Positions 18,476 to 26,457 of a stretch of DNA of 64,000 nucleotides are shown here, one piece after another; the first letter of the stretch is position 1, and every line of letters begins with the position of its first letter. The stretch is from Alteromonas profundi. GTDB taxonomy: Bacteria > Pseudomonadota > Gammaproteobacteria > Enterobacterales > Alteromonadaceae. The DNA lies in the NCBI RefSeq assembly GCF_010500865.1, contig NZ_JAAAWN010000008.1, positions 97,526 through 161,525 of the forward strand, given 5' to 3'. The translations under genes and the position numbers were made by a program. Under the pieces are notes generated by a model. That model made no database searches and had not been told where the DNA came from. It saw only the letters and a program-made list of their open reading frames with translations.

Positions 18476-19107
18476 TGACTGAGCAAGGTTTTGTATTAAG
18501 TGCACTATTGCAAGGGGCGTTTATTTGCCAAGTGACAAACGAAGAAGCGTGGCGCTTTTTAAAAAGTAACGATAACGCGCAGCAACTAGAGCCCCATCTA
18601 AACTTACTCAATCGAACCTTATCAACCACTGCAGAGGGAGAGGTTTTCTTCGCCAGTTATTTAACTATAGGGGAAGCTGAACGTAAGGTATTAACGCAAC
18701 AATTCCAAGATACTGCGTCAAACCTTATTCCTTTGGTTGAGTGGCTGCTATTGGTACAGCAGGCCAGTGAGTCAGATATGCCTGTTACCATGGGCAATGC
18801 AATCCGTTTAAACGAGCTACAAACTACCATAGAAGATACCCCTGCTTACGCAGAGCAACTAGAGAAAATATCGCGTTATAAGATGTTTGGTTCTACAAGT
18901 GTAAACCTTGATGGTCAGCTTAAGCAGGTATTTAAACGCTTAACGGAATTGGGGTATCTGAGTAAGCCAAACCCAGATAAACAGATTTACTTGGCCACAG
19001 GTAAAGTCGAGCACTTGTATGAAATGATACGCTTTATTGATGAGACTGAAGCGTTAAGCTTGTCGGAACAAGCGGAGGCGGCGATTTCTCAAGGAAGCTT
19101 GCTATGA
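18472..19107 (+). CDS. Small subunit of the SMC-like complex (MukE/MksE/JetB-like position)
   Basis: A 211-aa mainly helical protein. The start ATGATG overlaps the stop of the SMC-like gene, so the two are translationally coupled. There is no signal peptide. The second half (about 130-180: YKMFGSTSVNLDGQLKQVFKRLTELGYLSKPNPDKQIYLATGKVEHLYEMI, read in pieces) looks like a winged-helix: helix, helix, then a beta wing. That is the architecture of the KITE subunits MukE and JetB, which bind the kleisin and DNA. The assignment rests on size, fold impression and gene position, not on sequence identity I can verify. Confidence 0.6.
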   Translation: MMTEQGFVLSALLQGAFICQVTNEEAWRFLKSNDNAQQLEPHLNLLNRTLSTTAEGEVFFASYLTIGEAERKVLTQQFQDTASNLIPLVEWLLLVQQASESDMPVTMGNAIRLNELQTTIEDTPAYAEQLEKISRYKMFGSTSVNLDGQLKQVFKRLTELGYLSKPNPDKQIYLATGKVEHLYEMIRFIDETEALSLSEQAEAAISQGSLL

Positions 19108-20324
19108 GCCAAGTGTTAATACAGGCGGGTACTAAGTTACTTAATGCGCTAGGCAGACATAGCGATCTTATTATGCAAGCCTATGTCAATGGTACAGTGA
19201 AAGAGCAAGATTACAGTGCCAAGGTGTTAGAACAACTCACACAGCTTGGTGTACTGTGGCGCCCTGATGCGCAAAGCGAACTGCGACTGAAAAGCGCGGT
19301 AAGAACCCTCCTTGAAGGCAGTCTTCAGGACGAACGAAACCGCACAATAAACGCAAATATTGGCGCATCATTGGCAAGTTTAAAGACCTTGGCCGAACAC
19401 TATAAAGAAGCCCTTTATCATAATAAGTTCAACGAAGCGGCTGCGCATATGAGTGATTTAACCGAGCATGTGTATCAGTTGTCCGAGTCGCTGTCTAATA
19501 GTGTTAGGATCATGTTCAGCCGTATTAATAACGAATTTGGCTATGTATCCTCGGTTGACGCTAAAATCCGTGAAAACGAGCTAGCTCAAGGACAGGTAAC
19601 CGATTTATTGTCTCAGTTAGAGTGTTTTCGATTTGACGAGTTAAGTGAAATTGCCGGTTCAAATAGAGAATTGCGGCATTTATTGGTGGTATCACTACAG
19701 CAACGCTTTTCAAAAGCGGCGCAAGAGCTGTCTGTGGTACAAGCGAGATTACTCGATTTGCTGGGCAGGTTTAGAGAATTTAAAGGGCGTACTCGGTTAC
19801 TTAAGGGGTACCTGCTGCATATGGAACAGCAACCCGATTTCACGCCAGGGAACTACGCCAACCTAACGCAAGTTCCCGTGCTTTTTAACCAAACCGCTAG
19901 CGTTATTAAACCAGCGTCAGTAGATGTCAATAGTGTGGAACATGAAGAAGCCTACCACGGAATGGTGGCCTCGCTATCGCATATTCACAAACGCCATCAA
20001 CATGATCATGAAGATGACAAGCAACAAGACATTGATATGACTGAGCAGTCTACGGTGTCGTTGGAAAAAGACCCGCTACAACTCGCGGTAGAAGACTACT
20101 TTTGTGACGTTATAGATTCAGGGCAACCGAAAACTGCCTTAAGCTATTATCAGGAAAAGTCACTAACCTTTGACCAAGAAGTATGGATTTATCAGGTTAT
20201 TGGCGGGTATCAGGCGCTGGCCGACCAGGAAAAGCAGTTCTTCGCGTTAGATGCTCACGGTAAAAACGATCCTACGTACACAGGAAACTTCTACATTAAT
20301 GATATTACATTGGGCTTGCGTTAA
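19104..20324 (+). CDS. Kleisin-like subunit of the SMC-like complex (MukF/MksF/JetA-like position)
   Basis: A 406-aa protein whose ATG overlaps the preceding stop by 4 nt. Residues 1-75 look like a winged-helix module (VKEQDYSAKVLEQLTQLGVLW, then LRLKSAVRTLLEGSL). Residues 90-270 are a long helical bundle (ASLKTLAEHYKEALYHNKF, VTDLLSQLECFRFDELSEI, LLDLLGRFREFKGRTRLLKGYLL). An acidic, His-rich linker at about 295-325 (HIHKRHQHDHEDDKQQ) precedes a small C-terminal domain. Winged-helix, helical middle, acidic linker and C-terminal domain is the MukF/JetA kleisin plan. Relatives are sometimes labelled phosphoenolpyruvate carboxylase in databases; nothing here resembles that enzyme. Confidence 0.6.
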   Translation: MSQVLIQAGTKLLNALGRHSDLIMQAYVNGTVKEQDYSAKVLEQLTQLGVLWRPDAQSELRLKSAVRTLLEGSLQDERNRTINANIGASLASLKTLAEHYKEALYHNKFNEAAAHMSDLTEHVYQLSESLSNSVRIMFSRINNEFGYVSSVDAKIRENELAQGQVTDLLSQLECFRFDELSEIAGSNRELRHLLVVSLQQRFSKAAQELSVVQARLLDLLGRFREFKGRTRLLKGYLLHMEQQPDFTPGNYANLTQVPVLFNQTASVIKPASVDVNSVEHEEAYHGMVASLSHIHKRHQHDHEDDKQQDIDMTEQSTVSLEKDPLQLAVEDYFCDVIDSGQPKTALSYYQEKSLTFDQEVWIYQVIGGYQALADQEKQFFALDAHGKNDPTYTGNFYINDITLGLR

Positions 20325-20572
20325 TTCAATGTGTGAGTGGCAGCCGCATTTACAATAAGGAAATCGGGTTTACCTTTAAATTTCGCCTATTTACCCTATA
20401 ATATAACTGGTGGTTCACATTTTTTTAACACGGTGAACCTAATCCTTCATGTTAGCGTAATAGGGCTGTCAATTAGCTCATGTAGCTTACTTCTATGACA
20501 GAACTTATATGTCTCGCAGGATGCGGGCAATGTAGTGGTACCGGTGCGTACGGTACGTAGAGGAATTTAATT
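20325..20572 (+). promoter_or_regulatory. Promoter region of the TerB-like gene
   Basis: The gap of 248 bp separates the SMC-like operon from the next gene. A TATAAT at 20397-20402 is the likely -10. A 6-bp hairpin, GTACCG with CGGTAC (20538-20556), sits immediately before the GAGGAA ribosome site and could affect initiation. Confidence 0.45.
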
Positions 20573-20995
20573 ATGCATTTATCTGAACAACAAAGCTTTA
20601 ATCAAGCGTTAATCAAATTGGCGGTTTTATTGTACCAAGTTGATGGTATGGTCACCTTGTCTGAGCAGGACTATCTCAACTCTGTGGTAGAAGAGCTCGA
20701 TTGGCAGAGCCCTATATGCCCAGAGGCATTTCTTACCGATACTATTTATCAAACCCGCCAGGCTATTGATACCGGCGATACGTTGCAGTATATGCGTGAT
20801 CTTAAAGAAGACTTGGTATTTGATGCCGAGAAAGCGTTAGAAGTGGCCATGATGATTACGGGGGTAGACGGGGAACGAAGTGAAGAAGAAACAGAACTAC
20901 TCTCAGTGCTTACTCATAAACTACTTGCTAAAGCCCTAGTGGCAAATAAAGTGAATGAGCAAAACAGTGAAGGGGAAGCAGTCGCTCACCAGTGA
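20573..20995 (+). CDS. TerB-like helical protein
   Basis: A 140-aa cytosolic all-helical protein that resembles the TerB/DjlA-N domain: a first helix pair with LIKLAVLLYQVDGMVTLSEQDYL, then a second half with a matching DGERSEEETELLSVLTHKLL. The repeated DG...(S/T)xxE pattern is the usual acidic metal-binding feature of TerB folds. It is preceded by GAGGAA. The stop overlaps the GTG of the hydrolase gene that follows, so they are probably one operon. Function in the TerB family is unclear (membrane stress, tellurite and phage contexts). A second TerB protein is at 41772. Confidence 0.65.
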   Translation: MHLSEQQSFNQALIKLAVLLYQVDGMVTLSEQDYLNSVVEELDWQSPICPEAFLTDTIYQTRQAIDTGDTLQYMRDLKEDLVFDAEKALEVAMMITGVDGERSEEETELLSVLTHKLLAKALVANKVNEQNSEGEAVAHQ

Positions 20996-22206
20996 AAAAC
21001 AGTAAAACTCCTCTTGCCGCAGCCGCCTTGGTTGTGGCTGCTAGCACACTACTAGGCGTAGCCGGGTGTCATTCACAGCCGAGTGCTAGATTTACGGCTT
21101 CGTCGGCCACATTTCCTAGCAAAGTTGCGCCTTATTCGCGTTATCTTGGCCGTATTGAAGCATGGCTAAAGTCGGAACGCATTTTTATTAGCGAAAATGA
21201 AGCGCAGGAACTGGCGATGAATATGCCGTTTGAGTGCGCAAGCAATGTCACCGATCGCGGCGTGCTTTTCGTTCACGGTTTAGGCGACTCACCGTATTTT
21301 TTTCGTGATGTAGCACAATCTTTATGTAATCAAGGCATACGAGTTCGAACCCTATTGTTACCGGGCCACGGAACTAAGCCAGGAGATATGCTTAAAGTAT
21401 CTTATGACAGTTGGCAGCAGGAAACCGAGTTTCACTTAAACCTGCTTGCTGAAGAAGTTGATACGCTTTACGCCGGTGGCTTTTCTACAGGGGCGAATTT
21501 GGTGACACTTGCTGCCTCTGGGCGTGATGATGTTGAGGGCTTATTACTGTTTTCTCCCGCCTTTAAGTCACGCTTTTTTGTGTCAAAACTCGCGCCTTAT
21601 GTAGATAGTTTGTTTCCCTGGCCTAATGTGGAAAAAGAAGACAATCCCAGTCGCTATAATTCAACGGCGATGCCGGGCTTCGCCGCTTATCAAGAAAGCG
21701 TAAACGCACTTCAAGGTTATTTTGAAACCAAGCAGATAGACGTGCCTGTGATAATAGTTGTTGCCGAACAAGACAGCGTTGTCGATACGCAATGGGTTGC
21801 TCAGCAGTACGCTAACAACTTCACATCACCCATCAAATGTTTGTTATGGCAGGGAGAAACCGCCCCACGAGACGTAACCGAACAGGGCGCCACAGTAGCG
21901 TTACAGACTATGCGCTTACCCGAAAAACGCATAGCTGCGGCGTCTCATATGAGCGTGTTATTTTCACCTGAAAACCCGTTATACGGTGTGCAGTCAAACT
22001 TTCGTATCTGCGACAACGGTCAATCAGAAGGTAAGCAGGCTCAATGCGAGGCTGGGGAGGAGGTATGGTTTGGGCCTTGGGGCTACACCGATAAGCAACA
22101 CGTTTACTCTCGACTTACATATAACCCTTACTTTGACGCTATGATAGCGCAACTACTGGCTTTCACCGATAAGGAAAAAGCCAGTACACTATGCGCTAGG
22201 GATTAA
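20992..22206 (+). CDS. Alpha/beta hydrolase lipoprotein (esterase/lipase-like)
   Basis: A 404-aa protein with GTG start overlapping the TerB-like stop. The N-terminus is a lipoprotein signal with lipobox VAGC near residue 26. The alpha/beta hydrolase core shows GVLFVHGLGDSPYFFRD (oxyanion HG), the nucleophile elbow GGFSTGAN near 165, an acid in VVAEQDSVVD and a likely catalytic His in AASHMSVLFSPENPLYG. The sequence suits a carboxylesterase or monoacylglycerol-lipase-like enzyme in the periplasm or outer membrane; the substrate is unknown. The downstream RND genes run in the opposite direction and overlap its end by 4 nt. Confidence 0.8.
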   Translation: MKNSKTPLAAAALVVAASTLLGVAGCHSQPSARFTASSATFPSKVAPYSRYLGRIEAWLKSERIFISENEAQELAMNMPFECASNVTDRGVLFVHGLGDSPYFFRDVAQSLCNQGIRVRTLLLPGHGTKPGDMLKVSYDSWQQETEFHLNLLAEEVDTLYAGGFSTGANLVTLAASGRDDVEGLLLFSPAFKSRFFVSKLAPYVDSLFPWPNVEKEDNPSRYNSTAMPGFAAYQESVNALQGYFETKQIDVPVIIVVAEQDSVVDTQWVAQQYANNFTSPIKCLLWQGETAPRDVTEQGATVALQTMRLPEKRIAAASHMSVLFSPENPLYGVQSNFRICDNGQSEGKQAQCEAGEEVWFGPWGYTDKQHVYSRLTYNPYFDAMIAQLLAFTDKEKASTLCARD

Positions 22207-25200
22207 GCATGTTCGCCAGCGGCTTCCATTTCTTTTTCTAGTCTATCAGTTTCATCAGCCCGTGGCTTGGTGAAGCGCGCTAAGGCTAGGTACAAAACAG
22301 GGGTAAGGTACAAGGTAAAGACAACCGCGATACCTAATCCACCGAATACTACCCAACCAATAGCGTTACGTGCTTCTGCCCCTGCGCCTGTAGAGAGGAT
22401 AAGAGGAAGACCACCTAATATGGTCGACACAAGGGTCATCATAATTGGGCGAAGACGAACTTTACCTGCTTCAACAATGGCGTCGTACACTTCATAGCCG
22501 CGATCTCTTAGCTGATCAGCAAACTCAATAAGTAATATGGCATTTTTCGCCAACAACCCAATAAGCATAACTAAGCCAATTTGCGAATACACATTGATAC
22601 TTGTACTGGTTAAGAACAAGGCATAAATAGCAGCGGCAATACCAAAGGGAACCGTGAGCATAACGACTATCGCGCTGTTTACACTCTCAAACTGCGCGGC
22701 TAGCACTAACAATACAATGATAAAGGCCAAAACATACGTTAGGGCAACTTGCTGTGACGTTTCCTCAAATGTTTGTGCTTCGCCTAAAAATACCAAACCA
22801 ATCCCGTTCGGAAGGTTTTCTTGTGCAAGACTGCGAACTCCCTCCACAACATCGCTAAGGGGAATATCTTCTGGTAATTCCATTTCAATCTTAATGGCAC
22901 GGCGCTGCGCTTGTCGCTCTAATTCTGCAGCTACCCCTTCTTCAGTAATATAGGCAACGCTAGACAGCGGAACCAAATTGCCGGTATTACTTTTTACGTA
23001 CAAGTTGGTTAATTCAGAAGGGTTTAAGGTGCTTCTGTTATTCGTTTGAAGCATGATAGGGATAGCCTGATCGCCCACGTTAAGGTCGGCAATATCATCG
23101 CCGTTTACCGCTGCCGTTAGTGTGCTGGCAATATCACTTAAGGGAACGCCAAGCTCTTCTGCACGACGTCGGTCGATGTTTACCCGCATTTGTGGCTGAG
23201 TCGGGTCGTAACTCACCCTTGGTCGTCCTAGTTCAGGCATCGCGCTTTCTATATCACGGGCGAACGACATAGCGGCCTTGTGGATATTCTCGTAAGTATC
23301 GCCTGTTAACGCTATTTCTAATCCGCCGCCCTGACCTCGAAGGTTTAAGCTATTGCCGCCGAAAGCATTGCCGGGAGCGCCGGGGATATTCTGCAGTCCA
23401 GGACGAATTTCATTCACCACGTCCTGTAACGATTTATCTCTATTATCCCAATGTTGGAGCGGGGCAGTTATAAACACAATATTAGGGTCCCAGCGCCCTA
23501 CAACGGTATAAATAGAGTCAATGGTGCCATTCTCCACATAGGGCAGTAGCATTTCTTCCATTTTCTCGGCTTGCCGATCCATAAAGTTTAGCCCAGCCCC
23601 ATCAGGTCCGCGGGCAAAAATTCGAATGGTACCTCTATCTTCGCTCGGTAACAGTTCATTGTCGATGTTCTTGGCTAAAAGGTACGCACCACCGCCAGCC
23701 AGTAAGCTCAATACACCTACTACCCAAGCGTATTTCAATGCCTTCACTAAAGAATATTGGTATGCCCGTAAGCATGCGTGCCCAAAGCGGCCGAATGTAG
23801 CATGAAAGAAACCCGAGGTGGTTTGTTTCTTTACTGCTAATCGTGCGGTAAGTGCTGGAACCAGTGACAAAGCAACGAAGGATGAAATAATTACGGCACC
23901 AGCAAGTACACCGCCGAATTCTCTAAATAGCCTACCTGCGGTAGAAGGAAGAAAGGCAATAGGAATGAATACCGAGGCGAGCACCGCGGTAGTTGCAATA
24001 ACTGCGAAAAAGACTTCTCGGGTTCCCACCACTGCTGCGGCACGCGCGCCTAAGCCCATGCCTCTGCGCCGTTGAATGTTTTCTGATACGACAATGGCGT
24101 CATCCACAATCATGCCGGTGGCTAACACAAGTGCTAACAGAGTAAGTATATTAATCGAAAAACCCATCGCCCATATTATGCCAAGGGCGCCTGCCAACGA
24201 GACTGGTATAGACAGGGCGGGCACGAGCGTTGCGCGCCAGCTACCGATAAATACCAGTAGGGTAACGATTACAAGGGCAATGGTGAGGCTTAGTGAAACA
24301 ACAACTTCGGTAACAGAATCGCGGATAAACTCAGCGTCATCAGATGTCACTACGATATCCATATCAGTAAACCGCTTGTCTAAGTCAGCTACCATTGCAA
24401 GAACTTCATCTGAGATCTCAATGGTATTTGAGCTTGCCTGGCGTATGACACCTACTCCGATAACAGGTTTTCCGTCAAGGCGCACGACACTTGAACTATC
24501 AGCGGGACCGAAATATACGCTGGCCACATCGTTAACGCGAATATCGCCACTAACAACAATATTACCTACATCTTCTGCGGTTACCGAGGTGGCATCAGCG
24601 CGTACAATAAGCGCTTGATCAGCCGACTGAATACTGCCTGCTGGAACATCAAATGGGGCAAGGGCAAGTGCATCCGCAATGTCTGTCATGGAAAGCCCGA
24701 AACTGGTTAAACGAAGCGGATCTACGGACACCCTAAGAACGCGGGCGCGATCGCCGCTTAAACTTACATCAGCTACCCCGGGAATGCTTAAAAATAGGGG
24801 GGCCACATCGGTATCTACCCGCTCTGTGAGGGTTTCCATATCCAGCGTATCACTTGATATTGCAAGGCTAACCACTGCTTGTGCGTCGTTGTCGGCACGA
24901 ATAATTGAAACTTGTTCAACATCTTCAGGCAATTGCCTTTGAACGCGACTCACCGATTCGCGGGTTTCATTTGCCGCATCTTCTAAGTTAATGCCAGGCC
25001 TAAATTCAACCCTAACGCGGGCTGAGTTTTCCTCGCTTTGGGCATAAATGTTTTTTACTCCACTCACCCGCGCTACGGCGCCTTCAAGACGGCTGGTAAC
25101 CTCTGCGTCAACCGTTTCAGGAGACGCTCCGGGGTAAGACGCTGTTACTGTTACTCGAGGGGTATCTACATCAGGCAATTCTCTTACTTCAAGCCCACTT

Positions 25201-25307
25201 AATGCGGCTAAACCAGCAATTGCTATCAACAGATTTAATACCACAATGAGTACGGGGCGACGAATAGATAACGAGGGTAAGTCGTTCGTCACGGGAGTCT
25301 TACTCAT
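22203..25307 (-). CDS. RND efflux transporter, HAE1/AcrB-like inner membrane pump
   Basis: A 1034-aa proton-driven pump. The start is ATG 25307 (MSKTPVTNDLPSLSIRRP), overlapping the adaptor stop by 8 nt; the frame is open upstream but that part lies inside the adaptor gene. Twelve membrane helices occur in two halves, each with a large periplasmic loop. TM4 has ALVLATGMIVDDAIVVSENIQRR with the proton-relay aspartates, and the second half has LIGLLAKNAILLIEFADQLRDRG. The motif FREFGGVLAGAVIISSF is typical. Together with the adaptor it forms a tripartite pump, but no outer-membrane channel gene is here, so it must share TolC. Substrates cannot be predicted. Confidence 0.93.
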   Translation of the reverse strand: MSKTPVTNDLPSLSIRRPVLIVVLNLLIAIAGLAALSGLEVRELPDVDTPRVTVTASYPGASPETVDAEVTSRLEGAVARVSGVKNIYAQSEENSARVRVEFRPGINLEDAANETRESVSRVQRQLPEDVEQVSIIRADNDAQAVVSLAISSDTLDMETLTERVDTDVAPLFLSIPGVADVSLSGDRARVLRVSVDPLRLTSFGLSMTDIADALALAPFDVPAGSIQSADQALIVRADATSVTAEDVGNIVVSGDIRVNDVASVYFGPADSSSVVRLDGKPVIGVGVIRQASSNTIEISDEVLAMVADLDKRFTDMDIVVTSDDAEFIRDSVTEVVVSLSLTIALVIVTLLVFIGSWRATLVPALSIPVSLAGALGIIWAMGFSINILTLLALVLATGMIVDDAIVVSENIQRRRGMGLGARAAAVVGTREVFFAVIATTAVLASVFIPIAFLPSTAGRLFREFGGVLAGAVIISSFVALSLVPALTARLAVKKQTTSGFFHATFGRFGHACLRAYQYSLVKALKYAWVVGVLSLLAGGGAYLLAKNIDNELLPSEDRGTIRIFARGPDGAGLNFMDRQAEKMEEMLLPYVENGTIDSIYTVVGRWDPNIVFITAPLQHWDNRDKSLQDVVNEIRPGLQNIPGAPGNAFGGNSLNLRGQGGGLEIALTGDTYENIHKAAMSFARDIESAMPELGRPRVSYDPTQPQMRVNIDRRRAEELGVPLSDIASTLTAAVNGDDIADLNVGDQAIPIMLQTNNRSTLNPSELTNLYVKSNTGNLVPLSSVAYITEEGVAAELERQAQRRAIKIEMELPEDIPLSDVVEGVRSLAQENLPNGIGLVFLGEAQTFEETSQQVALTYVLAFIIVLLVLAAQFESVNSAIVVMLTVPFGIAAAIYALFLTSTSINVYSQIGLVMLIGLLAKNAILLIEFADQLRDRGYEVYDAIVEAGKVRLRPIMMTLVSTILGGLPLILSTGAGAEARNAIGWVVFGGLGIAVVFTLYLTPVLYLALARFTKPRADETDRLEKEMEAAGEHA

Positions 25308-26355
25308 TTGCTGGGCCTCCAGCAAGTTCGGTAGTAATCGCTTGGCCTGTACGCAAACGCTGAACGCCTTCGGCAATAAGAGTATCGCCCTCTTCAATAT
25401 CGCCAGATACTAAGATAGTGCCGCGAAGGCGTTGGTGAACACTTACATCCACGCGTTTCGCTTTACCATCTTCCGCTAACCAAATATAGGCCCCGGTTGC
25501 GCCCCATAGCAAAGCGGCTTCGGGTATTGCCGCATAGCGGTCGCCTTTCATACTTAAATGAACACGAAAGCTCATCCCTGGGCGGTATTTATCAGCAGAG
25601 TTATCTAACAGGGCGCGAGCACGGAGGGTACGATCAGTCTCATTGATGCGAGAATCTATTTGCGCGATTTCCGCACTAAGCGAAGTTTCTTTATCCGTCC
25701 ATGGTTCAAGCGTTACTTTCGGCGCGTTTAGCAAAACAGGTAACGCTGCTTCTGGCGCTTTAAAGTTAACGAATAGTTTAGCGCGATTATCTATGGTGGT
25801 GATCACCGTTTGTTCATTAATACGATCGCCTTCTTCTATGTCGGTAAAACCCACTACACCATCAAAAGGTGCAATTATATGGCGGTCTTCTAAGTCTACT
25901 TTGGTTTCTTCCAGGGCAACTTGGGCTAAATCTCGCTGAGTACGGGCGAGATCGAGTTCACTAATGGGCACAGCCCCTTTTTTATAACTAGATTCCAATC
26001 GCTCTAAAGTACGTTGTGCTTCTTTTAAATTCAGTTCAGCGCGCTTTACTGCTACTTGTTGACGTCTATCATCCAAGCGCACCAGTATTTTTCCCGCTTC
26101 TACAGACTGGCCAGGAACAAAGTGAATTTCTTCCACTTCATCAGATACCGGCGAGAAAAGCGTTACAGAGCGCACAGCTTCGGCACTGCCCACAGCTTCA
26201 ACATTACGGGTTTCATGTATAAATGTGATAGGTTGTGTAACCACCAACTTAGCTGGTTCATCCCCACGATACTGGGCGAAACTTGTGGCGCTTGGAAGAG
26301 CGAGCGCGAGGCAGCATGTGGCTGCCGTAAAATAACGGGATAGTAAGTTTTTCAT
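25300..26355 (-). CDS. RND pump periplasmic adaptor (membrane fusion protein)
   Basis: A 351-aa adaptor with a cleavable N-terminal signal (LSRYFTAATCCLALALPSATSFA). The barrel-sandwich hybrid is split around a helical hairpin: SPVSDEVEEIHFVPGQSVEAGKILVRLDD, then coiled-coil LNLKEAQRTLERLESSYKKGAVPISELD, then IIAPFDGVVGFTDIEEGDRI. A beta-barrel (FVNFKAPEAALPVL, RARALLDN) and a membrane-proximal domain follow. It links the pump at 22203 to an outer-membrane channel. It is the first gene of the two-gene operon, with the promoter presumably at 26356-26457. Confidence 0.93.
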   Translation of the reverse strand: MKNLLSRYFTAATCCLALALPSATSFAQYRGDEPAKLVVTQPITFIHETRNVEAVGSAEAVRSVTLFSPVSDEVEEIHFVPGQSVEAGKILVRLDDRRQQVAVKRAELNLKEAQRTLERLESSYKKGAVPISELDLARTQRDLAQVALEETKVDLEDRHIIAPFDGVVGFTDIEEGDRINEQTVITTIDNRAKLFVNFKAPEAALPVLLNAPKVTLEPWTDKETSLSAEIAQIDSRINETDRTLRARALLDNSADKYRPGMSFRVHLSMKGDRYAAIPEAALLWGATGAYIWLAEDGKAKRVDVSVHQRLRGTILVSGDIEEGDTLIAEGVQRLRTGQAITTELAGGPANE

Positions 26356-26457
26356 TATATTTCCGAAGCGTTTTATCGTTTTTACGTGATGAGTTTTGTT
26401 TGTATTTTGTACATCACGTTACTTAAGCATTATGTACTGTATAGCACCACAGCCAGT

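Noticed and set aside
14777..20324. Calling the trio a bona fide Wadjet system
   Set aside because: JetD is absent, the order is reversed and the downstream genes are separated by 248 bp with their own promoter.
24076..24618. 180-aa frame antisense to the RND pump
   Set aside because: Ser/Thr-rich shadow of a strongly coding gene on the other strand.
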